This document shows positions 12,001-23,345 of a stretch of DNA of 64,000 nt, in pieces. The position numbers were made by a program, and so were the translations under genes. The notes below the pieces were generated by a model. That model was not told the origin of the DNA. It searched no databases and saw only the letters and a program-made list of their open reading frames with translations. This stretch comes from Daphnia carinata. Its lineage: Eukaryota > Arthropoda > Branchiopoda > Diplostraca > Daphniidae. How positions within the stretch are numbered: the stretch's first letter is position 1; the number at the start of each line of letters is the position of its first letter. Where the stretch lies: contig NC_081331.1 in the NCBI RefSeq assembly GCF_022539665.2, forward strand, positions 11,998,638 through 12,062,637. The letters are read 5' to 3'.

Positions 12001-15000
12001 ATAGTTCCCAAAGGGCTTATGTAGGGAGACGTCTTCCAATGGGTTGGACGTACGTCTTGAATGGCTTTGAAGCCTGTCTGACGTATGTACCGTGTGTACG
12101 CACTGCTTATGTTACCGAAACGCCAGCCGATGTCTAGAGAACGGTATATATAGTACCAAGGGAGATGTTGCGTCATCTTCAAATTCAATAGCAACTGACT
12201 ATTTCCACTTTTGCAATTGTAAATGTTGGACGGACTGTTGGGGGAAGAAAAACATCGCTTTGTTGTTCCCCTTCGTTTTTTGTTTTTACGCTTTCTTTTA
12301 ACCTTTTTGTGGCGAGGTTTTGATATCAATTTTCTAGTTGCAGGGAATAAAAAGCATTTTTTTTTTTTTACCACAGTCATCTTTTTTTAAGAGACAAGTA
12401 CCGCCGGACGGCAATCTAATCTTGTTGAGCAGACATGGACTTTTGCTCCAAACTTCCAGCGGCATCCAACTCTGGGCTGTCTTTTTTTTTTCTTTGTTCC
12501 TTCTGTTCGTTTTGTACTTTGTTGTAATAGACTGTCTCATCGTGGTTCGTCGGAAGCGTATGCACTTATGTGCCGCAATGCCTCACGTTTGCACGCAGTG
12601 CGGCTGCTAATGTCGCACGGCGTAGCTGTCCAGCCTGCGGGTATGTTGACCATTAAAAAAAAAGACACTTCTTCAGTTGTAGATGTACATGAGCCGCAAG
12701 TTGAATCATCAACGAAAATGTTCATACAAAGACAAAATAGTCGTAGCTTTTTTTTATCTCATATCTCTGGGCGAGTTTCCATAGCAACGAGCGAAACTAT
12801 CGCTTTAATGGAATAAGTAAAGATACCTATTTATCACGATTTAATGGCACTGCTACGGATTTTCACTATTCAGGTGCATCCAATTCCGAATCTAAGATTT
12901 TGTAGTAGCTATTAAGAGTTTCTCAACGTTCCCTACTAAATAGCAAAAAAAAAAAATAAGAAAAATAACAAACACCGCACTTATAATTGAAAGGATCTCG
13001 TTTGCCTATACGTGTGGCTCCAGCGAATAGAAGCAAATAGGGAAATTCTGTTTAATACATAAGGATTGCCGTATCGACCGCAGTTCATTTTCATTTATCT
13101 ATGTTAGCGGTTCTTCGTCTAATTATTTATAGTAGTCCCTTGTGCCATCATTAAACAAATCAAAATGGACCATTTGTCTTTGCCTTGCAACGCTTCGAAT
13201 GGTCACGAAAACTGGAAGGTGTTGTTTTCAAATAAAACCCCATTTATATGAGCTTGCAGTTCATAGGATTCGAAAGATCCATGAACCTCTTGCATTGGCA
13301 ACGGACGAAAAAAAATTAAAGATAAAAAGGGGAAAAAACGAAGGATTTATGAGATGTGCGCGTGGGGACAGGTCGTCTGACTTCAGGGAACCAATAGGCG
13401 AAAAAGAGAACAAATAGCAACAGAGGGACGTCTCTTTCATCGTCTAGCCAGTTACATTAGTTTAAAGCAAGAAAGTAAGTACACTGGCCAAAGGAAGCGG
13501 AGCTCTGGTATAGCCAACTGGCTCGTAAATCAGCCGATTGTCGTGTCACCTAAAGACGCTGGCCATAAGGAGAGAAACGATGCGGTGTAGTCGCTTGGCA
13601 AAGCGAGCGCAATTCCACGTTCCAGCCGGATCTTTCATTGAAAGAGACATCCGGAAGAAGAAAAATTATGTGGGTGTTTGAAAAGGTGAAAGTTTTTTTT
13701 TGTATCGCGGTTTTTTTATAGCAATGTCATGCACGGAGAAATGCGTTTTCCACCCGAAGTTGTTGTCAGTCAAGTTTCCTCTATCAATTGGATTTTCTTG
13801 TACGCCTTACTAGTCAAATATCAAAAACAAAAGTATAAGTTTGTACATAAAAGTGAAAGCCGCTTGTACAACCGCACCAATGGTGACATTTTTTGTTGTT
13901 AGATATTGAGAGGGCCAAGTGCTAGATGAGCTTGAATGGGATGCAGATAAAAGACAATGCAATGCAGAACATTGGATAAAAATACTGAGAGGTGTTGCAT
14001 AACAGAATTATCCAATACCGGAGTGTTCGACAAATGTATATCAGTGTTGTGTATATGTCTGCTCTAGGGTGATAAATGATATATTTCCATGTTATTTCCA
14101 TAATAAATACGTGTACATATATATTTTTTCCCTTTTTTTGGCATCTTGCAATATCCATACAGTTGCTGCTATGGAAATCTTACGCCTTGCCAGTATATTA
14201 ACGAAACAATGCCGTCTTTTTTTAGTTAATGATTATATAAGGCCGTCAGATAATATCGCTACTTTTAATATATGGCATGTTAATCTGTCAGTCGTTTGAC
14301 GAAAAGTTTCCCGAAATCCACGATGTACATTAAATGATACATAAACACAGCATACAGTATTGCATTTTAAATGCTATTGCTGTACGGGAACGGCCAAATC
14401 TGTTAATGCGGCGCATTTGTACTTTGCTTTCAAAACCGTTGAGCTTTTAGTCCGTCCTTATTTGTTATTCGTTTCATTTCGGTTTCCCTGGAAAAAAAAA
14501 CTAAGACTATGACCAATCGATTGGACACGTCCAAACTTGCGACTTTGTTTGACGTCAAGCTTATACGGATTGGAATTTCCCAGGAAAATCGTGGTCAGCA
14601 CTCAACAATGCCCTGGACACTGTATAGCCTTTTACTTTGGTGATGGCGAGAAAAATAGAGAAACCCAATTGAACGATGGTAAATAAAGAAAGCCTTTTCC
14701 GTCGTACACATACAACAACAACGTAACTTGCAAATCAAATGCAATGTGCCTATTGACAATAGGTTTTTTTAACCTGACGAATGATGACGTGGCTACCAAC
14801 ACGTATGTTCGCTGTTAGTCTTTTGTTGCCGGGCGACGAACATCGCAGGACCTTTCAGTTCATATGAGAAAGCTCACAAGTGCCTACAACGGCCATTCAT
14901 TCTTCTCGGGTGGTCACTCTAAAACTACTATATGCCGTTGACCGTTGTATACAGCTCACACATCCAATACAACTGAGTCAGTTTGTACTACAAGAATCTT

Positions 15001-18000
15001 TATTTACCAAAAGCTGCTTCAACTTTTGCTTTCTTATATGGAATGGGCAACGTATACTGCCCTCCTATTCCTTGGTCCCATCGGCTTTGTATTGCTACCA
15101 TTATTCAATATTGAATTTCCCCGACGAAATAGAGCCTTATTTCTATCAACAACGTCTAGTATCGTTGACAAATGGCCTCAATCTATGCACGTTTTATATC
15201 GATCTTTAGGGGAAAAGGAAATAGTAAAGGTAATATATCGGCCATTTTTTTCCGCCCAGCAAGGATCACTATCATTCAACTGTGAAGCTACGCAAATGAA
15301 TAGAGTACTACTCTGTAATACTATCAAGGTGAATGTAGAGATGTTATGCGTATGCGACCAACTGTATACGGGCAAGCGTGAAAAACGATTAAGCATAAAA
15401 GGGATCCGTGAACTCGTTGGCACCGTGTTTCTCGCTGGTAACACCCTAGAAGATTAAAGTGACGTAGTCGATCCCCAAACGTTCATGCGATTCCATTTGA
15501 GCCATCAACCTAGTGCACCCTTTCATATCCACTTTGTTCCGTTTTTTCTCATTTTACTAAAGACGTCCCATTATATATGTACATTCCGAGAAGACGCAGA
15601 GTAACAAAGTCTGTTAGTCTGAACAAGGTAGCACCAAACTTGAAGGGTCGAAATGGATGTACTCTTCTACCATTTTCATTGCCATCAACAGACAAGGATA
15701 CCGAGTCGCTCCGATCGCCCACTTAATAGTTGTTCACGCTGAAGCTGTTAGAAGACGTCCCTGCGAATAGCTCCGGCCTCATCACGCGAGTGCCTTAATG
15801 AAACGTACGTTGCCGACTGTTCTCTCTCTCCGTTCTTCTAGTGGCTATAGCATGAAAGCCAAAGACACCCCGTATAAGCAGAGCAGCAGCTCCAAGTCGC
15901 AGGATTTATCGTTTCTTTTTTTTTTCAATCGCCTTGGCAACGGTTGGTTGGCTGGTTGGTGAGGTTTTCAGATTCACAAGAAACAAAGAGGCTGAAAGAA
16001 AGAAAGACCTAACCTCGAAACATAAAAATAGTCTAGGAAAGATGAAAGAGAACTTATTTTTTTTTTTTTTTTGAAAAGAAAGAGTAAGAAAGGAAAAGAG
16101 AATGCGTGCTGAAAAGGTGGTAGGCTTTCGCTCTTACAACTTAACGTCGCACGATCCAGACAACGCACAACGTCTATTTCGTTTTCGCCCTGCATCGCGA
16201 ACAAATGGAACAAAGAGTTTTCGGGGGAAAAGCGCACGGGTGGGGAGAAAAGGGCTACTGGCTCTATGTGAGAAAAGAAAAGACGAGGACAAACGTCAGA
16301 AAGATCAAAGCAACACAATACAACTTCTTGTTGTCTATACCATGAAAAAAAAAAAGGAAAAAGGGTTTCGAGGTACATTGCGAGCAATACGCCGGCGTGC
16401 TTTCGCATGTTGGGATTGTATTTTGCCAACGCCTCGGGCATTTTCTCCCTGAAGAGTCTTGGCCAAGTTAGCCCCTCCATAGTTCGCAGTTTGGTTAGGT
16501 TATGGCGCTAGAGGTACACAAAAGATCTAGTGTCTGTAAACTTTAACAATTCACGTGCCCAGGCTGGCTCTGCGAGATGGAGAACAAGAGAGAAAGAAGG
16601 GAGGAATGGGCGGAGGAAACAACTGGAACTTGGTTGTTGCGTGAATTAGGACGGGATGAAAAACCCATACAGCCTTGTGGGAGGTAGAGCGCATAGGGCA
16701 ATCGTGATAGCGCTAATGAGAAACCGTGTCAATTAAGGCTGCCGCAGGCGGGTTTTCAAGCTGAAGACGCGGGGCCAGTGTTAGAAGAACTCAAAAGAAT
16801 AAAAAGAAATTGAGGGAGTCTTTTGTCGCCCCCTTGGCAAAGAACTCGCATTGAAGCGCTTTTCTATTGGTTGTTGTCGAGAAAAAGGCAATCAGTAAAC
16901 AGAAAAATCTGGCAGAAAAGAGGGCAAAAAAAGAGCGTAAAAGAATAGAGGATGACGATCAGGAACCGTGCAAACGACACGCCCAATCACGAATCGTCTG
17001 AGAATTATCCAAACGTTTTTGTTTTCTTCCAAACCGAGTATATGAACATACACTTCATCGTCGATTCGCAACGACCCTCCACCCAAAGTACAGCGCACGT
17101 CGTGAATTCGTGAAGACGTCCTCATCGGGGCGTGGTGTACCAAATTACGTGCGTAACATAGTGGACAACATCGATCGTAACAAATCATTCAACCGGGATA
17201 TCGTTAGACATCCTTCTTTTTTTCTTTTAATTGCAGACATGAAACCCCAAGTGGTTTTCTCTTCTCGAAAGATCCAATGGATACAATGATGACATAAACC
17301 GATACGCTCTAAGAGTTCTCAGCCAATCGTATACATAACGGGTCCCCTCATCAATGATGATGGCCTTCAACGTTTCCATTTAAAATTCCGCGCAAACGAA
17401 CTTTTTCCATTCGAAAAATTGCGCGCAAACGAAATCTAAACGCTCCCGACGCTTGAAGCTCTTTATCTTTTTGAAGGGCTCATTGACGTTGAAGCTACTC
17501 TATTTATCTCTTGTATTGCGATGAAGGGAGAGAGGGGCGGGTTACTTTGTCGAATGATAAGCAGCAAAAGACTCAAGTATGTATTTTCACTTTGCCATTT
17601 GTATGCGAAACTGAAAGCAGTTCGCACGAGTTTTCAGACTCAAGCTTTCACGGGACGGACAGAACCCTTAGGTGTCTTCTCATTGAAGCACTTAAATTCG
17701 CTACACTCTCCATTCCGGCGCATCCATTTAGCTTGATGGCCTTAGGCTAGGTCAATATTGAACGTAACGGGTGTGAACTGAACTTACCCTGGAACGGAGC
17801 GTAAATGTTGAGATGAAGGCAATCTTCGCTCTGATTTTTGGCCAGCGATTGCTCAATGTGGAGCAGGTAATCTCTTCGGGCTTTCGACATGAATTTGAGA
17901 GATTCTGTTTCATTAGCCAAGTTGGTAGGAAAACGCTGCGGGCAGGCCGGTCCGTGTCGGTCGGTCATACGCGTGCCCGGCCACGATTGCGGATTGCGTG

Positions 18001-18247
18001 TCGGGCTGAACCGGTTGATGCCGACGGGCGGTGTGGCGTAAGGAATGCCGAGAAAGACTTCAATGGGTCCCAACGGACTTGGCATGGATACAATGAGACC
18101 CTGGACTAGTCCATATCGAGTTTTGACACTCGGTCCGGGTGACGTTTTCCCAACAGAAATTGCTAGCAAACCGCCAACAGCCAGTTGTAGTAAAAGCAAA
18201 CTGTGTACAATCATAGACGAAACGTAGACGACCCGTCTCGTCGCCAT
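2913..18247 (-). CDS. Nlg: Neuroligin B (5' four exons only, runs off left edge)
   Basis: Second neuroligin, same strand and downstream of neuroligin A. Exons: 18247-17788, 7453-7298, 3355-3281, 3038-2913, giving about 272 codons in one frame. Seen: hydrophobic signal peptide within residues 13-31; Cys102 and Cys143 as the first disulfide; sequons NET and [28 protein letters not shown]; and GFGAG at 253-257, with Gly255 in the Ser position, so non-catalytic. GHGTG is changed to GFGAG. The ATG at 18247 has G at -3 and G at +4. The remaining exons (FHRAI region onward, transmembrane helix, tail) were not found in 1-2912 and must lie outside. No internal stop or frameshift is seen, so I treat it as functional. 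Confidence 0.9.
3281..3355 (-). CDS. Nlg: Neuroligin B coding exon 3
   Basis: 75 bases: [20 protein letters not shown] followed by MDQVA. The acceptor is TTTGCAG and the donor GCGG|GTAAGT, phase 1. Neuroligin A has no intron at this 3' boundary. Confidence 0.88.
4502..4525. repeat. Two abutting perfect palindromes
   Basis: CGGAGCGCTCCG (4502-4513) is followed, with a two-base overlap, by CGCACTATAGTGCG (4512-4525). Both are perfect. Located in neuroligin B intron 2. Confidence 0.9.
4939..4963. repeat. Homopolymer run of 25 C
   Basis: An uninterrupted C25 on the plus strand inside neuroligin B intron 2, so the pre-mRNA would carry G25. Its length may be inexact because such runs are error-prone in sequencing. 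Confidence 0.95.
6097..6115. repeat. TA dinucleotide repeat
   Basis: About nine TA units, inside neuroligin B intron 2. Confidence 0.9.
7298..7453 (-). CDS. Nlg: Neuroligin B coding exon 2
   Basis: 156 bases, residues 154-205: [50 protein letters not shown]. The acceptor is TTTACAG and the donor TTAG|GTACGT. Length and phases equal those of neuroligin A exon 2. Confidence 0.93.
   Translation of the reverse strand, partial: VGRGTQWIVFQSSSLFTVNRSTGALVTSTMAPFSPVTQTLLSSPLTFDSVF
7454..17787 (-). other. Neuroligin B intron 1 (10.3 kb)
   Basis: The large first intron separates the signal-peptide exon from the HGES exon. It contains scattered homopolymers (for example T16 at 16057-16072), pyrimidine-rich stretches around 11400-11520 and two chance-length ORFs near 15-16.5 kb. 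No gene on either strand is recognised. First introns of this size often carry enhancers, but none can be pointed to here. Confidence 0.7.
16057..16072. repeat. T16 homopolymer
   Basis: An uninterrupted run of T on the plus strand (A on the transcribed strand) in neuroligin B intron 1. Confidence 0.9.
17788..18247 (-). CDS. Nlg: Neuroligin B coding exon 1
   Basis: 460 bases, 153 codons plus one base. The N-terminal [12 protein letters not shown] precedes a hydrophobic stretch [19 protein letters not shown]. The domain then begins at TRYGLVQG, with [20 protein letters not shown] and [13 protein letters not shown]. The donor is CAGG|GTAAGT, phase 1, as in neuroligin A. Confidence 0.92.
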
Positions 18248-18607
18248 GTCAAACACGGAACAATTGAAGCAGATTCGAGCTTCTGAGAATTATATGGAAG
18301 AGTTGAATGTTGATATTGATCGACTGTGAATTAATACGGTCCACCTAACATTCGATCTCCAGTGTTTCGTCGTTGAAACCACGTTACGACGGACAAACAT
18401 TCGAGAGTCACTGCACTTGTTGATCAGTTGTCGAGCACTTGATGAGCCGGAGACGATTGCATTTATCCAAGTAGGGAGAACACGATGACTTAGAGCAGTA
18501 AATGCAAGTAAAGATGGCGATAGTTTCATCACTGGCTTCTGGCCGTCTAATGTTTCAGCGTTGTCGCCAAAGCGCCAGCTGTTGCTGAGCAAGCGAAATT
18601 ACACCGC
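18248..18607 (-). other. Probable 5' UTR part of neuroligin B exon 1, with upstream ORF
   Basis: A good acceptor (ATATTTTTTCTGTCAG) ends at 18608 on the minus strand, so exon 1 may begin at 18607 and be joined to an unseen noncoding exon further upstream. Within this stretch an ATG at 18529 opens a 79-codon frame ending with TAA at 18290, 42 bases before the main ATG. If this is transcribed leader it should reduce or gate translation. Inference only. Confidence 0.4.
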
Positions 18608-19229
18608 CTGACAGAAAAAATATGAAGAAGAAACAATGTTAGTTCTGTATCTTATAGCTACAGACTGCATAACTTAGCAACAGGTATAATAAGGCATCAA
18701 CTAGTTAGGAAAAGAACAACACGTATACAACAACTTTTCCATTAGTTATACTATTAGTTTGCTTTGTGCCTATTGAATGCGCTTGTGCCAAACAGAATCT
18801 TCGTATTTTTGTTGTTGTTAAACTTCGAAAACAAAGGAAAAGAAATTCAATCAATCAAAGTGGCTTTATACTATTTTTAATTGAATGTTTCTGCGCTGCG
18901 AGAAATCGTCACGGTCGTTTACAATTCTCAGACAGTTCACGTTGTTCTTTTTTGCGCCCTTGTTTAAGCTTGCCTATTAACAGCCGTCACGAGAGAATCC
19001 AACGCCGATAATGGCGTGGCAGCAGATTTCTTCGTCGTCCTGTTGCCAGTGCGATTGAACTTATTTGACGATCAGAGACAGCGGGATTTAAAAACTTTCC
19101 TGTCCACGAATTGCTGTTTCATCGAGAAGAATGGATTTCATTTTTAAGCATTCAGCCGGCGTTAAAAAAAAGATTGTCGTGACTTGGCTAACAATTTCAA
19201 GAGCATATTTTTCAGCACTAGGAGAAGAA

Positions 19230-19242
19230 GAGAGAGAGAGAG
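19230..19242. repeat. GA dinucleotide repeat
   Basis: About six GA units followed by a run of A, in the spacer about 0.6 kb upstream of the probable neuroligin B exon 1. Confidence 0.8.
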
Positions 19243-19371
19243 AAAAAAAGATGAAAAGAAATCGATGTAACCATAGCTGACAGCGCCATTCTGAAACGAT
19301 GTTCACGCAAGCTTCTTGCCCCCGTTAAACTATTTTTGTCACGAATCACGTCTTGACAAAAAAGCCCATAT

Positions 19372-19395
19372 ATACAGTATATATGTATACTGTAT
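19372..19395. repeat. Perfect inverted repeat (hairpin)
   Basis: ATACAGTAT, a six-base loop, then ATACTGTAT; the stem extends about two more A-T pairs. It lies about 0.8 kb upstream of the probable neuroligin B exon 1. Confidence 0.85.
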
Positions 19396-22300
19396 ATGTA
19401 CCCAATTAAAATCAGCGTGATCCTTTGCTGAGGGGTCGAGCCAAATCAAAAAGTTCAAAGCTACACAAAACGATGACATGTTTACCCCGAACATTTGTGG
19501 AAAATTTTCGTCGCTCACGTGCTATTTCAGATACAATAACACAAAGATTGCTTGATGACAATGTCCTTCAAGTTGTTTTTCCCACTCTTTCTGAATTCAC
19601 TTTGATGCAGTCATTCACTTTAACGGTAAATTCAATAACAACCTGCGACGACGGCAGCAGCAAACGACTGCCATTTGATTTAAAGAAAAGCAATTTATGT
19701 TTCTTCCGTTTTTCAAATGCTTTTTTTTCCAGAGCTTATACGTCCATTGAATATATCATTGCTGAGGCAAAGGCCTTTGAGAAGAAATAAAATCAATCGA
19801 TTACACATAAATTTCCGTCGTGTTTCTTTTATCCCTCCAGCGGGCCATGTTCTCTTTCTTCCGAAAAAAAAATTTGTACTCCGCATGGAACCTGCGGTTT
19901 GCCTCTAGTTTCGATCGATGCCATATCTATAACCGTTTCTCTCTATGGGCACGGACGTAAAAATAGATCGACTTCTTTTTTTTTTTTTAAGGCGGAAGAA
20001 AGATTCCCCTTTGCATATGAATCGCAAGCTATTATTATTCAGGAAAAGACAGTAACCTTTTCGCCAGGCGCGACCCCAACACCTCTCCGCATCAACGTGC
20101 GGGAATTTATTGACGACTATTTGCTTTCAAGTATGTTGGCAGGGAGAGCGACAGACCATTTAAACATAAAATATCGATCACGGAGATTGTTAGCATTGCA
20201 ACTACGGCTGTCTTTAAAACATATGCCAGAAGTGACCCCGGAAGAAGTGGCAAGAACCGCAAGCGACGTAAAAAAAAAAAGTTGAATCAAATGTTTTGGG
20301 ACCATAGCAAAAAGAACGAAAGTATGGTAAAAAGTAAATTATAAAGGAAGAGAAAAAATAAATAAAAAACTACAAAACAAAGAAAGGAAAAGAAACGTGG
20401 GACTGAAGAGCAGCAACGTAGTAACTTCTATTTCCCCATATTTCTTTGTATAACACATGGCATCAACAGAAGAAAAAAAACAATAAGCGGAACGGTCAAC
20501 GGGAAGGCGAAAAAACCTTACACTTTCAGGGTTTTGCTTCGTATTCAGTCACAGACTTTACGTCCGGTTGGGGTCTCGTTTCTTGTTTACTCCCCGCATG
20601 TACAGTTCCGTCTCCAAACGCCAAACCGGTCGCCATTACGGAAGTTGGTGCCCTACTCGCGGCTGACTTTCACAATCCATCAACGTCGCTTTGCAGTTTT
20701 ACGCTTCTTGTCATCGCCGTGCAACTGGATCGTCTTGACTCTCTAACGAGATCCAAAAGAACTGTATCTACCCCACCCCCAGCATCTTGTCACGTCTAAA
20801 ATATTCACGTTGATTCCGACATAAAATGCGAACACGAGCAACTCAGCAACGAAAAACTTTCCAACGTGTACTTTGGAAAACACAAAGCAAAATATCAAGT
20901 TGTGTTTGCTGAAACACTTGACTTTGCCAGAGCTTTATACCTTCCATTTTCCCCCTTTTCGTCCAATTTCAAGAGGGATGCCCTGTTGGAAATTTGAATA
21001 CGGATATTTCCATTCTTCGTTTCCTAGCGCTGTCGTGTTGTACGCGGAAATGTAAAAGTGAGATAGAAATCCTTCACGTTATATTTGTGAGTATAGTTAC
21101 AGCATAAATAACGATTTTTTTTTTTGGAGGGGAGAGCCGTTTTTGTTTTTCTTTAACAGAGGAACGGATTCTATATTTGCGCTTGAGGTTTCGCATTCGT
21201 AATGTTTGAGGCGGCCCTCTTTTCATTCAATCTTTACATCATCGAGAGTTAAATCCAGAAATAAAACAAGGATAAAGAGCAAACATCCAAAAAGTTTATT
21301 TTATTCTTAGATTTTATAAAATGATTTTAGCCCTTCGAATCTATTGAATAGAAAAGCGTTGCTAGAAATAGGCATTCATCTGTCATCGATTGATGCCCTC
21401 AATTCGTACGCAATTGTCAATTTTTCATCGCAAATGCCGTGATGAGCGAACGTTGCAGCTGACGATTCCTCCATTCCAGACTATTCGAATTGAAAAGTAA
21501 AACATATGGTGTGCGAGAAAAGCAAAAAAACAACAAAAATGGCATACATCATTCCTTTTAGAGTTTCTATTCACTACGACGAGTGCGCCGAGTTTGCACT
21601 CGCACTTGCATATTTATTGTACGCGTCCACAGAAGCGGACAGTGCGTCATTTTTTGTTCAGATGACCAGTGGGAAAACATCCGATGCGAATATGCATAAA
21701 GAATGGAGACCCAAGTTTAGATGACGTCGATTGTCAAAGCTCTATGCAGATCGAAAAGACACAGCTGACGCATGTTGATACGAAATGCTTAAACGATAGA
21801 ACAAAAATGAAATTCTTCGTATAATTCAACAACCTTAATGCCGTGCTTGATTAATTTACGTTCAAGAGAGTCAAACTGCTTTCAAACTTCGCTCAAATGT
21901 CCAGCAACTGGATTCGCTAAGGAATCACGCTGTTAAAAATATGACTTCCAGATGCGACGATTATTCATGGACGATGAATGTGTAGAGATAACGAACACAT
22001 GCAGTGGCTTGCAAATCACTGTTGATTCTTCGTAATTTAATGACTGACTTGAATAGTGATCAAACTGCAATGGCTCTTGCATCCGCAATAAAATAAAACA
22101 TGGAACTATTTTAGGCTTTATGTACAATATATATTTTTCCTATATGCTTTTCTTTTTGTCTTCCGGTTGCCACGGGGATTGCGTGTTGATGATGTCTTAC
22201 GTGTACATATACTGTACCTATTTGGTAACCCTTTTTCTAGTGCGGATCGATTGATCGTTGCCACATCATTCACGTTCGCTCTATGGTTTTGCTATTCCAT

Positions 22301-23290
22301 CTGCTCTTCTTTTGTTTTTTAACCGGTCCACGATTTCTTTTTGCACAGTAATTTGCAATTCATTGGTACAAATATTTGTTTTTCCCATTCTGTTTTTGAA
22401 TCAGTTCTTTTTGTCTTATGTCTGTTTCTTTCATTTCCATTTACTTTGCTCATTTCGTATTTTTGACTTTAATCTCCGAGAAGGGCGTAGCGACAGAGGC
22501 TACGTCAGCTCTATTATCTAAAGCCAAAACGGATGACGCACTGTCGGCTTGATAGTGGAAGTATGGAACACGGTGCGTATATGCCAGTGCCGGGTTGAAT
22601 CCAGCTCGACATCCGGACGTTGACAGAAAATTATAGAAGCAGAAACGGCAGTTTCATTGAGTCAACTATAAGCGATGTGCTGCTGGTGCACACGAAAAAA
22701 TAAACTACATATGCGATGCGCACATACATCAACTTTCGTGACGAACTATATGCAGTATGTGCATTTTCTTGTTTACTCTGGCCGGCTGGTCTTCCACTCC
22801 GTCATCGTTCTACACATTTTTTTTCATTCACCCCTCTTTCATTTATAGCCTACTGCGTTATTCACTCGCCATTTTTTTTCTTGTTTAGTTAAGTTCGGTG
22901 CTCGTCCTCTTCTACGAGCAATATCTGTTTTCCTCAATTTCAGCGTCCGGCTGATGTTACAGCTATGTATACCTCGAAATCCCCTCCGATCATCGATCCA
23001 GCATTTGGGATGGATGATCGCCTACAGAATACACACTTCACCTCCACGTAGACGGACAGAAAGACCGAGTTTTTTCTCATTTTGCCCAATTCCTTTAGTT
23101 TTGCTCTGTTTCACCAACATGTCCGGAATTCTTGTTTAACTGGAATCGGAAAAAATATCGAGTTAAGAACCAACTGCTTGTGTAATGATACAGAAATTGA
23201 AATACCACGTATACTATTTCAAAAGATAGGGATAATTGAGTGATGCAATGGACGGGGTAAACATCGTACTGATCGACCCGAAACTGTCGG

Positions 23291-23345
23291 TGACGGTAGC
23301 TCAGTAAAACATTCCACTCAAAAGAGTGCCAAGTTCACATCACAA
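23291..23345 (+). repeat. tRNA-like fragment (possible SINE or tRNA relic)
   Basis: GGTAGCTCAGT resembles a Pol III A box, and AGTTCACATC about 30 bases later resembles a B box, with a CACTC/GAGTG stem between. The D stem lacks its partner and the anticodon loop is abnormal, so this is not a functional tRNA gene. Speculative. Confidence 0.2.

Noticed and set aside
14513-14524. Perfect palindrome CCAATCGATTGG
   Set aside because: A single 12-base palindrome is expected by chance in 64 kb and nothing nearby supports a function.
14945-15457. 170-codon open frame on the plus strand in neuroligin B intron 1
   Set aside because: It begins at TTG, its first ATG is well inside, it resembles no known family, and a frame of this length is expected about once by chance in a window of this size.
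15974-16480. 168-codon ATG-started frame on the minus strand
   Set aside because: The C-terminal half is low complexity derived from T/A homopolymers, there is no recognisable domain, and it lies inside an intron. Chance is the simplest explanation, though transcript data could overturn this.
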